Origin: Bacteroidales bacterium
GTDB lineage: Bacteria > Bacteroidota > Bacteroidia > Bacteroidales > GCA-2748055
DNA: 64,000 bases
NCBI GenBank assembly: GCA_029931975.1
Contig: JAOZQY010000003.1
Coordinates: forward strand, 64,497-128,496
Direction: 5' to 3'
Notes under the pieces: generated by a model
Seen by the model: only the letters and a program-made list of their open reading frames with translations
Database searches by the model: none
What the model was told of the DNA's origin: nothing
Part shown: positions 53,873 to 62,562 of the stretch, piece after piece
How positions within the stretch are numbered: the stretch's first letter is position 1
Layout of the letters: each line of letters begins with the position of its first letter
Program-made: the position numbers and the translations under genes

Positions 53873-54607
53873 ATGAGAAAAGAGACGTGGATTCTTATAT
53901 TACTCATGGTAGTTGGTTCAATGCAGCTTTTTGCCCAGCAGAACTTTGCCAGCATATCTTTTGGTGCCACCCTCCCCCAGGGTAACTATGGGGCAACGGG
54001 CAAGCTCTCAAGCAATGGATATGCCAGAACAGGCGGTGCCATTAAATTTGATGCAGCCTATTTCCCTGTCTCCTATTTTGGAATCGGGGGATCATTCTCA
54101 TTTGGCTCCAATTATGCCCAGCGCGATTCTCTTGTAAAAGACATTGTCTCCTATATTGAGGCGAATACACCCGGGGGGATTGATATTCCTGAAGATGCCG
54201 AGATCCTTTATGGTTCCGGATTCTGGAACTATGTTAATCTCTTTATCGGCCCTCACTTTTCCATCAGGGCTTCCGAGAAACTCTACTTTGACTTCAGGGC
54301 GTTGGCCGGACTCAGCGTGATCCGCCCCCCCGACCAGGAGTTAAAAATTTCCTATGACGGAAACAACATCTATTCCCATACCAGCTACAACAATGTTGCC
54401 TTTGGCTTCACTGGCGGAGCAGGAATCAGGTTTATGCTTAACTCGAATATTGCGCTGAAGCTAAGTGGCGATTTTGTCCAGACAAAAGCCAGGAACACCT
54501 ATACCTTTGATCTGTTCCAGGGAGTGGCCGGTGATGTTCCACCCGTCGAGGCAGAATTTTACATCCGGGCCGTGGAAATTACCGCAGGCCTGGCTTATTC
54601 CTTTTAA
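53873..54607 (+). CDS. Outer-membrane beta-barrel protein
   Basis: This 244-residue exported protein has a signal peptide ending near LFAQ. Alternating strands follow (FASISFGATLPQGNYGATG, FDAAYFPVSYFGIGGSFSFG, LYFDFRALAGLSVIRPP), with a C-terminal VEITAGLAYSF ending in Phe. It resembles small OmpW/PorT-like barrels common in the phylum. No specific function can be given. It is probably transcribed with the DUF2851 gene that follows 44 bases after its stop. Confidence 0.75.
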   Translation: MRKETWILILLMVVGSMQLFAQQNFASISFGATLPQGNYGATGKLSSNGYARTGGAIKFDAAYFPVSYFGIGGSFSFGSNYAQRDSLVKDIVSYIEANTPGGIDIPEDAEILYGSGFWNYVNLFIGPHFSIRASEKLYFDFRALAGLSVIRPPDQELKISYDGNNIYSHTSYNNVAFGFTGGAGIRFMLNSNIALKLSGDFVQTKARNTYTFDLFQGVAGDVPPVEAEFYIRAVEITAGLAYSF

Positions 54608-54651
54608 GAACTCCTGCACTGAAAATATCCGCCTGGTCACATTAACCTGTG

Positions 54652-55944
54652 ATGGCCGCGGAGCGCTTCATACAATTTATCTGGAAACACAGGCTCTTCA
54701 ATGGGAACTCTCTCAGAAGCACCTGTGACCTGGAAGTGGCGGTATTGAACCCCGGGGAACAAAATACTCATGCAGGTCCCGACTTTTTTAATGCGAGAAT
54801 CAGGCTTGGAACTTTGGTCTGGGCTGGAAATGTGGAAGTTCACCGCCTTGCCTCGGACTGGTACAGGCACGGACACCACCTCGATCCTGCATATAACAAT
54901 GTGATCCTGCATGTTGTAGATGAGTATGACTCGGATGTATACAACAGCCTGGGACGCCGAATTCATACCCTTATCCCGGATTATCACGAAAATGTACTCA
55001 AACGATATGATGTGCTAAAAAGGAATGAAAGCTGGCTGCCATGCAGCGCATACATCAGCCTTGTTCCCACACGGAAACTGTACTCCTGGCTCAGCATCCT
55101 GCAGGAAGAACGCCTTAAACAGAAATGTCTGCGAATTGAACAGATCCTGTGTGGTTCTGCAAAGAAGAACAGCGAAGAGGTGCTGTACCTGGCCCTTGCT
55201 TCAGGTTACGGGCTTCCTGTAAACACCCTTCCCTTCGAACAGCTTGCTAAGGCAATCCCCTTCAACAGGCTGATTGAATTGCGCGATGCACTTCCTGATC
55301 TGGAAGCCTTACTATTTGGTCAGTCGGGATTATTGTTTCCGGCAAAAGATATGGGCCCATATCCCTCTGCACTTTGGCAAGGTTTTACTGAACTAAGGGA
55401 AGGACTCACAGAGTGGCCTGTTCCTCCGTACCTCTGGCGATTTCTCAGACTTAGACCACCTTCATTCCCCACCTTGAGAATATCTCAATTCGCATCATGC
55501 ATTCACCACTGTTTCCCTCTGGCTGACAGCATTCTTGAAGCAAATTCCATAACTGAGATTGAACAGTTTTTTCGATCATGTGCCAGCGAGTACTGGAACA
55601 CGCACTATCTCTTCGGGAAAAGCTCTCCTCCTCTCCCGAAATATCCTGGAGAACAATTTATTGCCACTCTGATGATAAATGTTATCATCCCCTATCTCTC
55701 TGCACTTGAGAAAGCTCACAAAAAAACAAAAGTGGGAATCCGGGCTGCTGAGATCATGAATCAGGTTAAGGCTGAGTCCAATCATATTATTAAAAACTGG
55801 GCCAGCTGTGGTTTAAAAGCACAAAATGCCATGGAGAGTCAGGCATTGTTACAACTTTACAATGTATATTGCAGAAAAAAAAGATGCTTGGATTGCCAAA
55901 TTGGAGCATATATAATAAAGACTGCGTTTCGTGAAAAAAGCTAG
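54652..55944 (+). CDS. DUF2851 family protein
   Basis: This 430-residue cytoplasmic protein starts at ATG 54652, with a GTG one codon earlier also possible. The N-terminal pattern FIQFIWKHRLFNGNSLRSTCDLEVAVLNPGEQNTHAGPDFFNARIRLGTLVWAGNVEVHRLASDW is typical of DUF2851. Its Asp/Glu-rich AGPDFFNA...GNVEVH layout recalls nuclease-like metal sites. The C-terminal CRKKRCLDCQIG has a cysteine pair. Function is unknown. Its end overlaps the channel gene by 14 bases. Confidence 0.85.
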   Translation: MAAERFIQFIWKHRLFNGNSLRSTCDLEVAVLNPGEQNTHAGPDFFNARIRLGTLVWAGNVEVHRLASDWYRHGHHLDPAYNNVILHVVDEYDSDVYNSLGRRIHTLIPDYHENVLKRYDVLKRNESWLPCSAYISLVPTRKLYSWLSILQEERLKQKCLRIEQILCGSAKKNSEEVLYLALASGYGLPVNTLPFEQLAKAIPFNRLIELRDALPDLEALLFGQSGLLFPAKDMGPYPSALWQGFTELREGLTEWPVPPYLWRFLRLRPPSFPTLRISQFASCIHHCFPLADSILEANSITEIEQFFRSCASEYWNTHYLFGKSSPPLPKYPGEQFIATLMINVIIPYLSALEKAHKKTKVGIRAAEIMNQVKAESNHIIKNWASCGLKAQNAMESQALLQLYNVYCRKKRCLDCQIGAYIIKTAFREKS

Positions 55945-56953
55945 CCCCAAACATGCCTACTTTACCCTTGGAGTGCTGCTGAGCGTTATTGTGGTTGGTA
56001 CAATAGGTTATTCCCTTCTTGGTTTTACACCCTCTGAAGCCGTGTACCAGACCATCATCACCATTGCCACGGTTGGCTTTGAAGAGGTACATCAACTTGA
56101 TAACACTGGAATGTGGTTTACCTCATTTTTGGTGGTGGTTTCCATCGGAATTTTTTTCTATGCCGTTACCTCTTTCACAAGATACATTGTGGAAGGTGTA
56201 TTTATGAATACATATAAAGACTCCAAAGTGAAAAGAAAAATCGATAAGATTTCGGACCATGTAGTCATATGTGGTTACGGACGAAACGGAAAGCAGGCGG
56301 CCATCGAACTCTCTCAGCACAAGGTGAAAGTCGTGATTATCGAACAGGACGCAGAGATAATTCAAATGCTTAGGGATACCCCTGGAATGCTCTATGTGGA
56401 AGGAGATGCAGCCGATGAGGAAGTACTTAAGCTGACCCACCTGGAGAATGCCCGGGCTATGATCACTACCCTGCCTCAGGATGCCGATAACCTGTTCGTG
56501 GTGCTGAGTGCTAAAGAGCTGAATCCCCACATAAAAATCATATCAAGGGCTTCCCTGGACAATTCAGATGTGAAACTGAAACGGGCCGGAGCTACCAATG
56601 TGATCATGCCCGATAAGATCGGAGGACAGCGTATGGCCAAACTGGTGGCTCAGCCAGATGTAGTGGAATTTATCGAGCTAATGTTGCTGCAGAGCATTGA
56701 TAACATGGTGCTTGAAGAGGTCTCCTGCCACGATCTTTCATTCTGTTTTGAAGGAAAATCCATTTACGAGCTGGATATCAGGGATACCTCCGGGGCCAAT
56801 ATTATTGGCTTGAAACGGAAAGATAAATCTTACCTGATTAATCCGCTCCCTGAAACAAAGCTTACCTCCTCCGACAAGCTGTTTGCACTTGGAACCAGAT
56901 CACAGATCAAGCAATTAATCAAGACCATAACCTCCGATGGCACAGGAGCATAA
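55931..56953 (+). CDS. Two-helix potassium channel with RCK domains
   Basis: This 340-residue ion channel protein has a GTG start. Two membrane helices (about 11-30 and 63-82) flank a pore loop whose filter reads T47-V-G-F-E51 where the canonical sequence is TVGYG or TVGFG. The N-terminal RCK Rossmann domain begins [17 protein letters not shown] at about 111, and a C-terminal RCK domain lies at about 255-340. Such proteins conduct K+ under control of ligands bound to the RCK ring. The Glu at the last filter position is unusual, so selectivity is uncertain. Confidence 0.88.
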   Translation: MKKASPKHAYFTLGVLLSVIVVGTIGYSLLGFTPSEAVYQTIITIATVGFEEVHQLDNTGMWFTSFLVVVSIGIFFYAVTSFTRYIVEGVFMNTYKDSKVKRKIDKISDHVVICGYGRNGKQAAIELSQHKVKVVIIEQDAEIIQMLRDTPGMLYVEGDAADEEVLKLTHLENARAMITTLPQDADNLFVVLSAKELNPHIKIISRASLDNSDVKLKRAGATNVIMPDKIGGQRMAKLVAQPDVVEFIELMLLQSIDNMVLEEVSCHDLSFCFEGKSIYELDIRDTSGANIIGLKRKDKSYLINPLPETKLTSSDKLFALGTRSQIKQLIKTITSDGTGA

Positions 56954-56968
56954 ACTGCAGGCTGTCTA

Positions 56969-56998
56969 TTGGTATTTCGAAAAAAATAAATACCTTTG
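56969..56998 (+). promoter_or_regulatory. rpsO promoter
   Basis: A -33 TTG at 56969-56971 is followed by exactly 19 bases and then TACCTTTG at 56991-56998. Both elements match the phylum consensus. It gives a leader of about 35 bases before the rpsO ATG. Confidence 0.8.
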
Positions 56999-57039
56999 CA
57001 TCTCGAAAATCGAATCAGATTAATAAAGTAAAAAACAGG

Positions 57040-57309
57040 ATGTACTTAACAACGGAGAACAAGAAGGAAATCTTCAAGACGTATGGCAAATCCGAGGCTG
57101 ATACAGGTTCAGCTGAAGGCCAGATTGCAATCTTTACCACAAGAATCAATCACCTTACTCAGCATCTGCTGACAAACAAGAAGGACTACAGCACACAAAG
57201 GGCCCTGCTCAAACTCGTAGGTAAAAGGAGGAAATTGCTTGATTATCTCAAGGAGAAAGATATTGAGAGATATCGCTCTATTATCAAAGCCCTGCAGATC
57301 AGAAAATAA
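57040..57309 (+). CDS. rpsO: 30S ribosomal protein S15
   Basis: This 89-residue protein binds 16S rRNA in the central domain and is needed for small-subunit assembly. It has the conserved [21 protein letters not shown] and the [21 protein letters not shown] segment. Length and sequence are standard. Transcription starts at its own strong promoter, and a terminator separates it from pnp, an arrangement widely conserved in bacteria. Confidence 0.97.
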   Translation: MYLTTENKKEIFKTYGKSEADTGSAEGQIAIFTTRINHLTQHLLTNKKDYSTQRALLKLVGKRRKLLDYLKEKDIERYRSIIKALQIRK

Positions 57310-57325
57310 GAAATTTTAACTACGA

Positions 57326-57355
57326 AAAAAGGCAATTATCCGATTGCCTTTTTTT
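57326..57355 (+). terminator. Terminator between rpsO and pnp
   Basis: GGCAAT (57331-57336) and ATTGCC (57343-57348) pair around TATCCG, extended by A/T pairs on each side, with a run of seven T after the stem. It probably allows partial read-through to pnp, since no separate pnp promoter is obvious in the 33 bases that follow. Confidence 0.85.
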
Positions 57356-57381
57356 GTATTCATTATGTTTAATCAATAGTT

Positions 57382-59529
57382 ATGTCGAAACCAAAAGTTA
57401 TTCAAGAAACCATCGATTTAGGTGATGGTCGCTCAATCAGTATAGAAACAGGCGTACTGGCCAAGCAGGCCGACGGCGCCGTAATGGTTCGCATGGGCGA
57501 CACCATGATGCTGGCATCTGTTGTCAGTGCCAAAGAGGCAAAAGAAGATGTGGATTTCATGCCACTCTCTGTAGATTATAAAGAGAAATATGCGGCGGCC
57601 GGAAAATTCCCCGGGGGCTTCCTGAGACGTGAGGCAAGGCCCTCAGATTACGAGATTCTGATAGCACGACTGGTGGACAGGGCACTGCGCCCCTTGTTCC
57701 CGGACGATTATCATTCTGATACATTTGTAAATGTGACCCTCATGTCTGCTGAAATAGATACGCCTCCCGATGCACTGGCCGGACTGGCTGCTTCAGCTGC
57801 ACTAGCTGTGTCTGATGTTCCTTTCCACGGCCCCATTGCAGAAGCAAGGGTCGCACGGGTTAATGGAGAGTGGGTGGTAAACCCAAGCTTTTCACAATTG
57901 GCAGAGGCCGATATCGAGATTCTCGTGGGTGCTACTTACGATAATATCCTGATGGTTGAAGGAGAGATGAAAGAGGTCTCAGAAGCTGAAATGCTGGAAG
58001 CTATTAAATTTGCTCATGAGGTCATTAAGCCCATGTGTAAAGCTCAAATGGCCCTGACCAAAAAGACCGGGAAAGAGAAAAAGAGAGAGTACTGCCACGA
58101 GCTTAATGATGAAGACTTAAGCAAACGCGTTTGGAAAGAGACCTATGATGCAGCCTACAAAGTTGCCGCCTCGGCCAATGCTGATAAGCATGCCAGAAGC
58201 GAAGCATTCGGAAAGATCAAGGAAGAGTTCCTGGCCAAACTTGCCGAAGAAGCTGGTGAAGAGGGAGAAGTGAATGAGAAACTGGTGGGCAAGTATTACC
58301 ACGATGTGGAAAAAGAGGCAGTACGCCGGGTAGTTCTTGATGAGGCAGTTCGTCTTGACGGAAGGAAGACCGACGAAATTCGTCCCATCTGGAGCGAAGT
58401 GGATTACCTGCCTTCAGCCCATGGCTCAGCAATATTCACCAGGGGAGAAACACAGTCCATCACTACCGTTACCCTGGGCACCAAGATGGATGCCAAACTC
58501 ATCGATGATGTACTAAAGAAGGGCAATGACAAATTTCTGCTCCATTATAATTTTCCAGCCTTCTCTACAGGCGATGCACGCCCTAACAGGGGAACAAGCC
58601 GCAGGGAAGTAGGACACGGTAACCTGGCACACAGAGCATTAAAGGGAGTTCTCCCTTCAGCAGATGATATGCCTTACACACTCAGGATAGTTTCCGATAT
58701 TCTGGAATCAAACGGATCATCATCCATGGCTACTGTCTGTGCCGGAACACTGGCACTGATGGATGCAGGTGTGCAGATTAAAAAGCCCGTATCCGGGATT
58801 GCTATGGGCTTGATAACCGACAAAGACGGAAAGAAATTTGCAGTTCTTTCTGATATCCTGGGTGACGAAGACCACCTGGGCGATATGGACTTCAAAGTGA
58901 CAGGAACACGCGATGGAATTACCGCCACCCAAATGGACATCAAGGTAGAAGGGCTCTCATACGAGATTCTTTCCCAGGCTCTGGAACAAGCCAAGAACGG
59001 GCGCCTGCACATCCTTGACGAAATGGCCAAGACCATGTCTGCTCCAAATGCTGATTACAAACCTCATACTCCGCGAATCGAAAGAATCGAAATTCCCAAG
59101 GATATGATTGGTGCAGTAATCGGGCCTGGCGGAAAAGTGATCCAGGAGATCCAAAAAGAGACTAACAGTACCATTACCATTGAAGAGATTGATAACGTGG
59201 GACTGGTTGATGTATTTGCAGTGGATAAGGCAGCCATCGATGCAGCTATGAATTGGATCAAAGGGATTGTTGCTGTTCCGGAACCAGGAGAGATCTATAA
59301 AGGAAAAGTTAAGACCATCACCCCCTACGGGGCCTTTGTTGAGATTATGCCAGGTAAAGACGGACTCCTTCATATTTCTGAAATCGAATGGAGAAGGCTG
59401 GAGAAAGTTGAAGAGGTATTGAGCGAGGGAGATGTGATTGAAGTGAAACTTATTGCTGTTGATGAAAAGAATGGCAAACTGAAGCTTTCAAGAAAGGTAC
59501 TTCTTCCAAAACCTGAAAGAAATGACTGA
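57382..59529 (+). CDS. pnp: Polyribonucleotide nucleotidyltransferase
   Basis: This enzyme performs phosphorolytic 3'-5' RNA decay. The 715 residues show the two RNase PH domains (first with [28 protein letters not shown], second with [20 protein letters not shown] and [27 protein letters not shown]). A helical linker joins them. The KH domain has [11 protein letters not shown] and the C-terminal S1 domain has [18 protein letters not shown]. All domains are present in the usual order. It lies 72 bases after rpsO. Confidence 0.97.
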   Translation: MSKPKVIQETIDLGDGRSISIETGVLAKQADGAVMVRMGDTMMLASVVSAKEAKEDVDFMPLSVDYKEKYAAAGKFPGGFLRREARPSDYEILIARLVDRALRPLFPDDYHSDTFVNVTLMSAEIDTPPDALAGLAASAALAVSDVPFHGPIAEARVARVNGEWVVNPSFSQLAEADIEILVGATYDNILMVEGEMKEVSEAEMLEAIKFAHEVIKPMCKAQMALTKKTGKEKKREYCHELNDEDLSKRVWKETYDAAYKVAASANADKHARSEAFGKIKEEFLAKLAEEAGEEGEVNEKLVGKYYHDVEKEAVRRVVLDEAVRLDGRKTDEIRPIWSEVDYLPSAHGSAIFTRGETQSITTVTLGTKMDAKLIDDVLKKGNDKFLLHYNFPAFSTGDARPNRGTSRREVGHGNLAHRALKGVLPSADDMPYTLRIVSDILESNGSSSMATVCAGTLALMDAGVQIKKPVSGIAMGLITDKDGKKFAVLSDILGDEDHLGDMDFKVTGTRDGITATQMDIKVEGLSYEILSQALEQAKNGRLHILDEMAKTMSAPNADYKPHTPRIERIEIPKDMIGAVIGPGGKVIQEIQKETNSTITIEEIDNVGLVDVFAVDKAAIDAAMNWIKGIVAVPEPGEIYKGKVKTITPYGAFVEIMPGKDGLLHISEIEWRRLEKVEEVLSEGDVIEVKLIAVDEKNGKLKLSRKVLLPKPERND

Positions 59530-59559
59530 GTCTAAGGCTTGTTCAAAATAAAATATAGG

Positions 59560-59590
59560 AGGCTGTATCAAACGATATGGCCTTTTTTTA
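59560..59590 (+). terminator. Terminator after pnp
   Basis: AGGC-GTATC and GATAT-GGCCT (59560-59583) form an imperfect stem around AAAC. It has one bulged base on each side and is followed by seven T. Confidence 0.7.
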
Positions 59591-59692
59591 TCAGATATAC
59601 CTATTCGAAACTGAAGCCAGCCCCTGGCTGTCTAAAGGTTTTTTCGTTGTATTCTATGTGCAGAATATTTATATTAAGGCAAATTTTAAACC

Positions 59693-61804
59693 ATGAAAAA
59701 CCTGCTTTCAATTATTCTAGTTTTTATGACCATAGGCTGTACACAGCAACAAACTTTTACCTACCCTGAAACAGCCAAAGGCGATGTGGTGGATAACTAT
59801 CACGGTACCGATGTCCCTGACCCCTACAGGTGGCTGGAAGATGATATGTCGGATGAGACGGCTGCCTGGGTAAAAGCACAAAACGAGGTAACTTTCTCCT
59901 ACCTGGAAACAATCCCGTTCAGAGATGCTCTGAAAAAACGTATGACCGAGATCTGGAACTATCCCAGGATGGGTACGCCCTTCAAGGAGGGTGATCTCTA
60001 CTTCTACGGCTACAATACAGGGCTGCAGAACCAGAACATCATCTATATGAAAAAGAGCCTGGAAGAAGAGGGTGAGGTTTTTCTTGATCCCAATGGTTTT
60101 TCTGAGGATGGAACCGTTGCCCTGGCCGGCCTGAGTTTTTCCAATGATCATAAGTATGTGGCATATGGAATTTCCAAAGGGGGATCCGACTGGAGGGAGT
60201 TCTTCATCAAAGATGTTGCCACAGGAGAGGATCTGAACGATCATATTGAGTGGATTAAGAACTCGGGGGTATCCTGGTATAAAAACGGCTTCTTTTATAC
60301 TCGTTTCGACACACCTGCCAAAGGCGATGAATTGAAAGGTGAAAATAAAAATGCAAAAGCCTATTACCATAAAATGGGCACAGGTCAGTCAGAAGACATG
60401 CTGGTTCATAAAGATGACGCACATCCGGAACGCAGTTTTCATATGGGGGTCACAGAAGATGAAAACTATATTATGTTGATGGCCTACGAATCGACCAGTG
60501 GCAATTCGCTGGCATTTAAGAAAGCCGGACTGGATGACAGCCCTTTTACCTGGATTGATGAGGGCTTCGAGGATGATTATTCACCCATAGGTAACCACAA
60601 GAACATGCTCTATGTGCTAACCAACAATGAAGCTCCCCTTTACCGACTGGTAGGGATCGATCTGGATAATCCGGCAAAAGAGAACTGGGTGGATATCATT
60701 CCCGAACATGAGCTTAATGTTCTGGAATCGGCCACCCTGGCAGGAGGGAAGATCATTGCTTCCTTTATCAAGGATGCCTACAATATGGCAGCTGTTTACC
60801 AGCTTGATGGAAATCTGCTTCACGAAGTATCTGTACCAGGAATTGGTTCCATAGGAGGTTTCAGCGGAAAGATGGAAGACAAAACAGCCTTTTACAGTTT
60901 TACTTCCTTTAACTATCCCACTACCACATTCAAATATAATATTGAAGAGAATATTTCAGAAGTTTTCTACGCACCCGAGGTTGATTTTGATGCTGAAACT
61001 TACGAAACCAAACAGGTATTCTATACCAGCAAGGATGGAACAATGGTTCCCATGTTCATCGTACATAAAAAAGGTCTGGAACCCGATGGTACCAATCCCA
61101 CGCTATTATATGGTTACGGGGGCTTTAATATTTCCATGACCCCATCGTTCAGCACCACACGTGCCGTATGGCTGGAACAGGGCGGCGTCTTTGCAATGGC
61201 CAATATCAGGGGTGGTGGAGAATATGGTGAAGGCTGGCACAAAGAAGGAACCAAACTACAGAAACAAAATGTCTTCGATGACTTTATTGCAGCTGCAGAA
61301 TACCTGATTGATGAGAACTATACCTCCAGCAAACGACTAGCCATCTATGGCGGTTCCAATGGCGGTTTGCTTATTGGCGCTGTAATCAACCAGCGGCCCG
61401 AACTTTTTGCTGCAGCCATCCCCATGGTGGGTGTGATGGATATGCTTCGCTTTCATAAGTTCACCATTGGTCGCTACTGGGCAGTTGACTACGGATCGTC
61501 CGACGACCCGGAAGAATTCAAATACCTGTTGGGCTATTCCCCTATTCACAATATTTCGGGCGACAAAGACTATCCTGCTGTGCTTATTACCACTGGGGAC
61601 CACGACGACAGGGTGGTACCTGCCCACTCCTTTAAATATGCCGCCACACTGCAGGAGAAGTACACCGGGAACAATCCAGTAATGATACGCATCAATACAG
61701 ATGCCGGTCATGGTGCAGGGAAACCCACCGATATGGTAATCCAGGAATATACCGATGTATGGTCATTTATATATAAGAACATAGACTATACACCCAAATT
61801 TTAG
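59693..61804 (+). CDS. Prolyl oligopeptidase (S9A), lipoprotein
   Basis: This 703-residue serine peptidase has a signal peptide with lipobox TIGC16. The N-terminal segment VVDNYHGTDVPDPYRWLEDDMSDETAAWVKAQN is diagnostic of S9A. The propeller spans about 75-410. The catalytic Ser is in GGSNGGLL (near 556), with Asp in TGDHDDRVVPAHS and His in NTDAGHGAGKP. It cleaves after proline in short peptides and is probably exported. With the S9 and M3 lipoproteins elsewhere in the window it indicates peptide scavenging in the envelope. Confidence 0.95.
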   Translation: MKNLLSIILVFMTIGCTQQQTFTYPETAKGDVVDNYHGTDVPDPYRWLEDDMSDETAAWVKAQNEVTFSYLETIPFRDALKKRMTEIWNYPRMGTPFKEGDLYFYGYNTGLQNQNIIYMKKSLEEEGEVFLDPNGFSEDGTVALAGLSFSNDHKYVAYGISKGGSDWREFFIKDVATGEDLNDHIEWIKNSGVSWYKNGFFYTRFDTPAKGDELKGENKNAKAYYHKMGTGQSEDMLVHKDDAHPERSFHMGVTEDENYIMLMAYESTSGNSLAFKKAGLDDSPFTWIDEGFEDDYSPIGNHKNMLYVLTNNEAPLYRLVGIDLDNPAKENWVDIIPEHELNVLESATLAGGKIIASFIKDAYNMAAVYQLDGNLLHEVSVPGIGSIGGFSGKMEDKTAFYSFTSFNYPTTTFKYNIEENISEVFYAPEVDFDAETYETKQVFYTSKDGTMVPMFIVHKKGLEPDGTNPTLLYGYGGFNISMTPSFSTTRAVWLEQGGVFAMANIRGGGEYGEGWHKEGTKLQKQNVFDDFIAAAEYLIDENYTSSKRLAIYGGSNGGLLIGAVINQRPELFAAAIPMVGVMDMLRFHKFTIGRYWAVDYGSSDDPEEFKYLLGYSPIHNISGDKDYPAVLITTGDHDDRVVPAHSFKYAATLQEKYTGNNPVMIRINTDAGHGAGKPTDMVIQEYTDVWSFIYKNIDYTPKF

Positions 61805-61811
61805 TTTTGAA

Positions 61812-62447
61812 TTGAAATACAAATATTTAGTTATAGAGGGGAATATCGGGGCCGGGAAAACAAGCCTGGCTACGATGCTGGCCCGAGATACGGGCAGCCG
61901 CCTGGTTCTGGAGACATTTAGTAATAATCCTTTTTTAGCAAAATTCTATGAAGATCCGGAACGCTATGCCTTTCAGCTTGAACTCTCCTTTCTTTCAGAA
62001 CGATATCACCAGATTAAGAATGAACTGGGACACCCGGACCTGTTTGGCCAATCTGTTATCAGCGACTACTTTCTGGCTAAATCCTTCATATTCAGTAAAT
62101 ATAATCTGAAAGATGACGAGATGAAATTGTTTGAAAAACTTTTCTCCATTATCAATTTGCAAGCCCCCATACCCGACCTATATGTTTACCTCCATGCTCC
62201 TGTGGATAAATTACTCGAAAACATTAAGTTACGAGGAAGGAATTATGAAAAATATATTCAGGATGATTATCTTAAAGAGGTTCAGGATGGCTATTTTGGC
62301 TTCTTTAAATCACAACAAAAGATGAAAATTCTGGTTATAGATACTAGTAATCTTGACTTTGTGAATAAAAAGCACGATTTTGAAGAATTGAAAAGAAATA
62401 TCTTTGGAGGAAGTTTTAGTATGGGAATGAATATGCTTATATTGTAA
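61812..62447 (+). CDS. Deoxynucleoside kinase
   Basis: This 211-residue kinase phosphorylates deoxynucleosides for salvage, most like deoxyadenosine/deoxyguanosine kinases. The P-loop EGNIGAGKTS is at 9-18. Further motifs are SERYHQIK, SVISDYFLAKSFIFSKYNL (the DRS/ERS-like region) and LRGRNYEKYIQDDYL (the lid). The start codon is TTG at 61812, 7 bases after the S9A stop, and no ATG fits the P-loop position. It is probably co-transcribed with the peptidase gene. Confidence 0.9.
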   Translation: MKYKYLVIEGNIGAGKTSLATMLARDTGSRLVLETFSNNPFLAKFYEDPERYAFQLELSFLSERYHQIKNELGHPDLFGQSVISDYFLAKSFIFSKYNLKDDEMKLFEKLFSIINLQAPIPDLYVYLHAPVDKLLENIKLRGRNYEKYIQDDYLKEVQDGYFGFFKSQQKMKILVIDTSNLDFVNKKHDFEELKRNIFGGSFSMGMNMLIL

Positions 62448-62498
62448 TATAATATGGTCATTCAGCATTAAATTCTTTATTTTTATCAAAAACATTAC

Positions 62499-62506
62499 TA
62501 GTTTTG
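62499..62506 (+). promoter_or_regulatory. -7 promoter box before the OmpA/TPR gene
   Basis: TAGTTTTG is an exact TAnnTTTG match, 57 bases before the ATG at 62563. No clear -33 TTG is present. A nine-codon open frame (62526-62552, MKRKLINK then TAA) falls in the resulting leader and may be a coincidence. Confidence 0.4.
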
Positions 62507-62562
62507 CAGCGAAATAACTAAAACCATGAAACGTAAATTAATCAACAAATAATCAGATTGGT

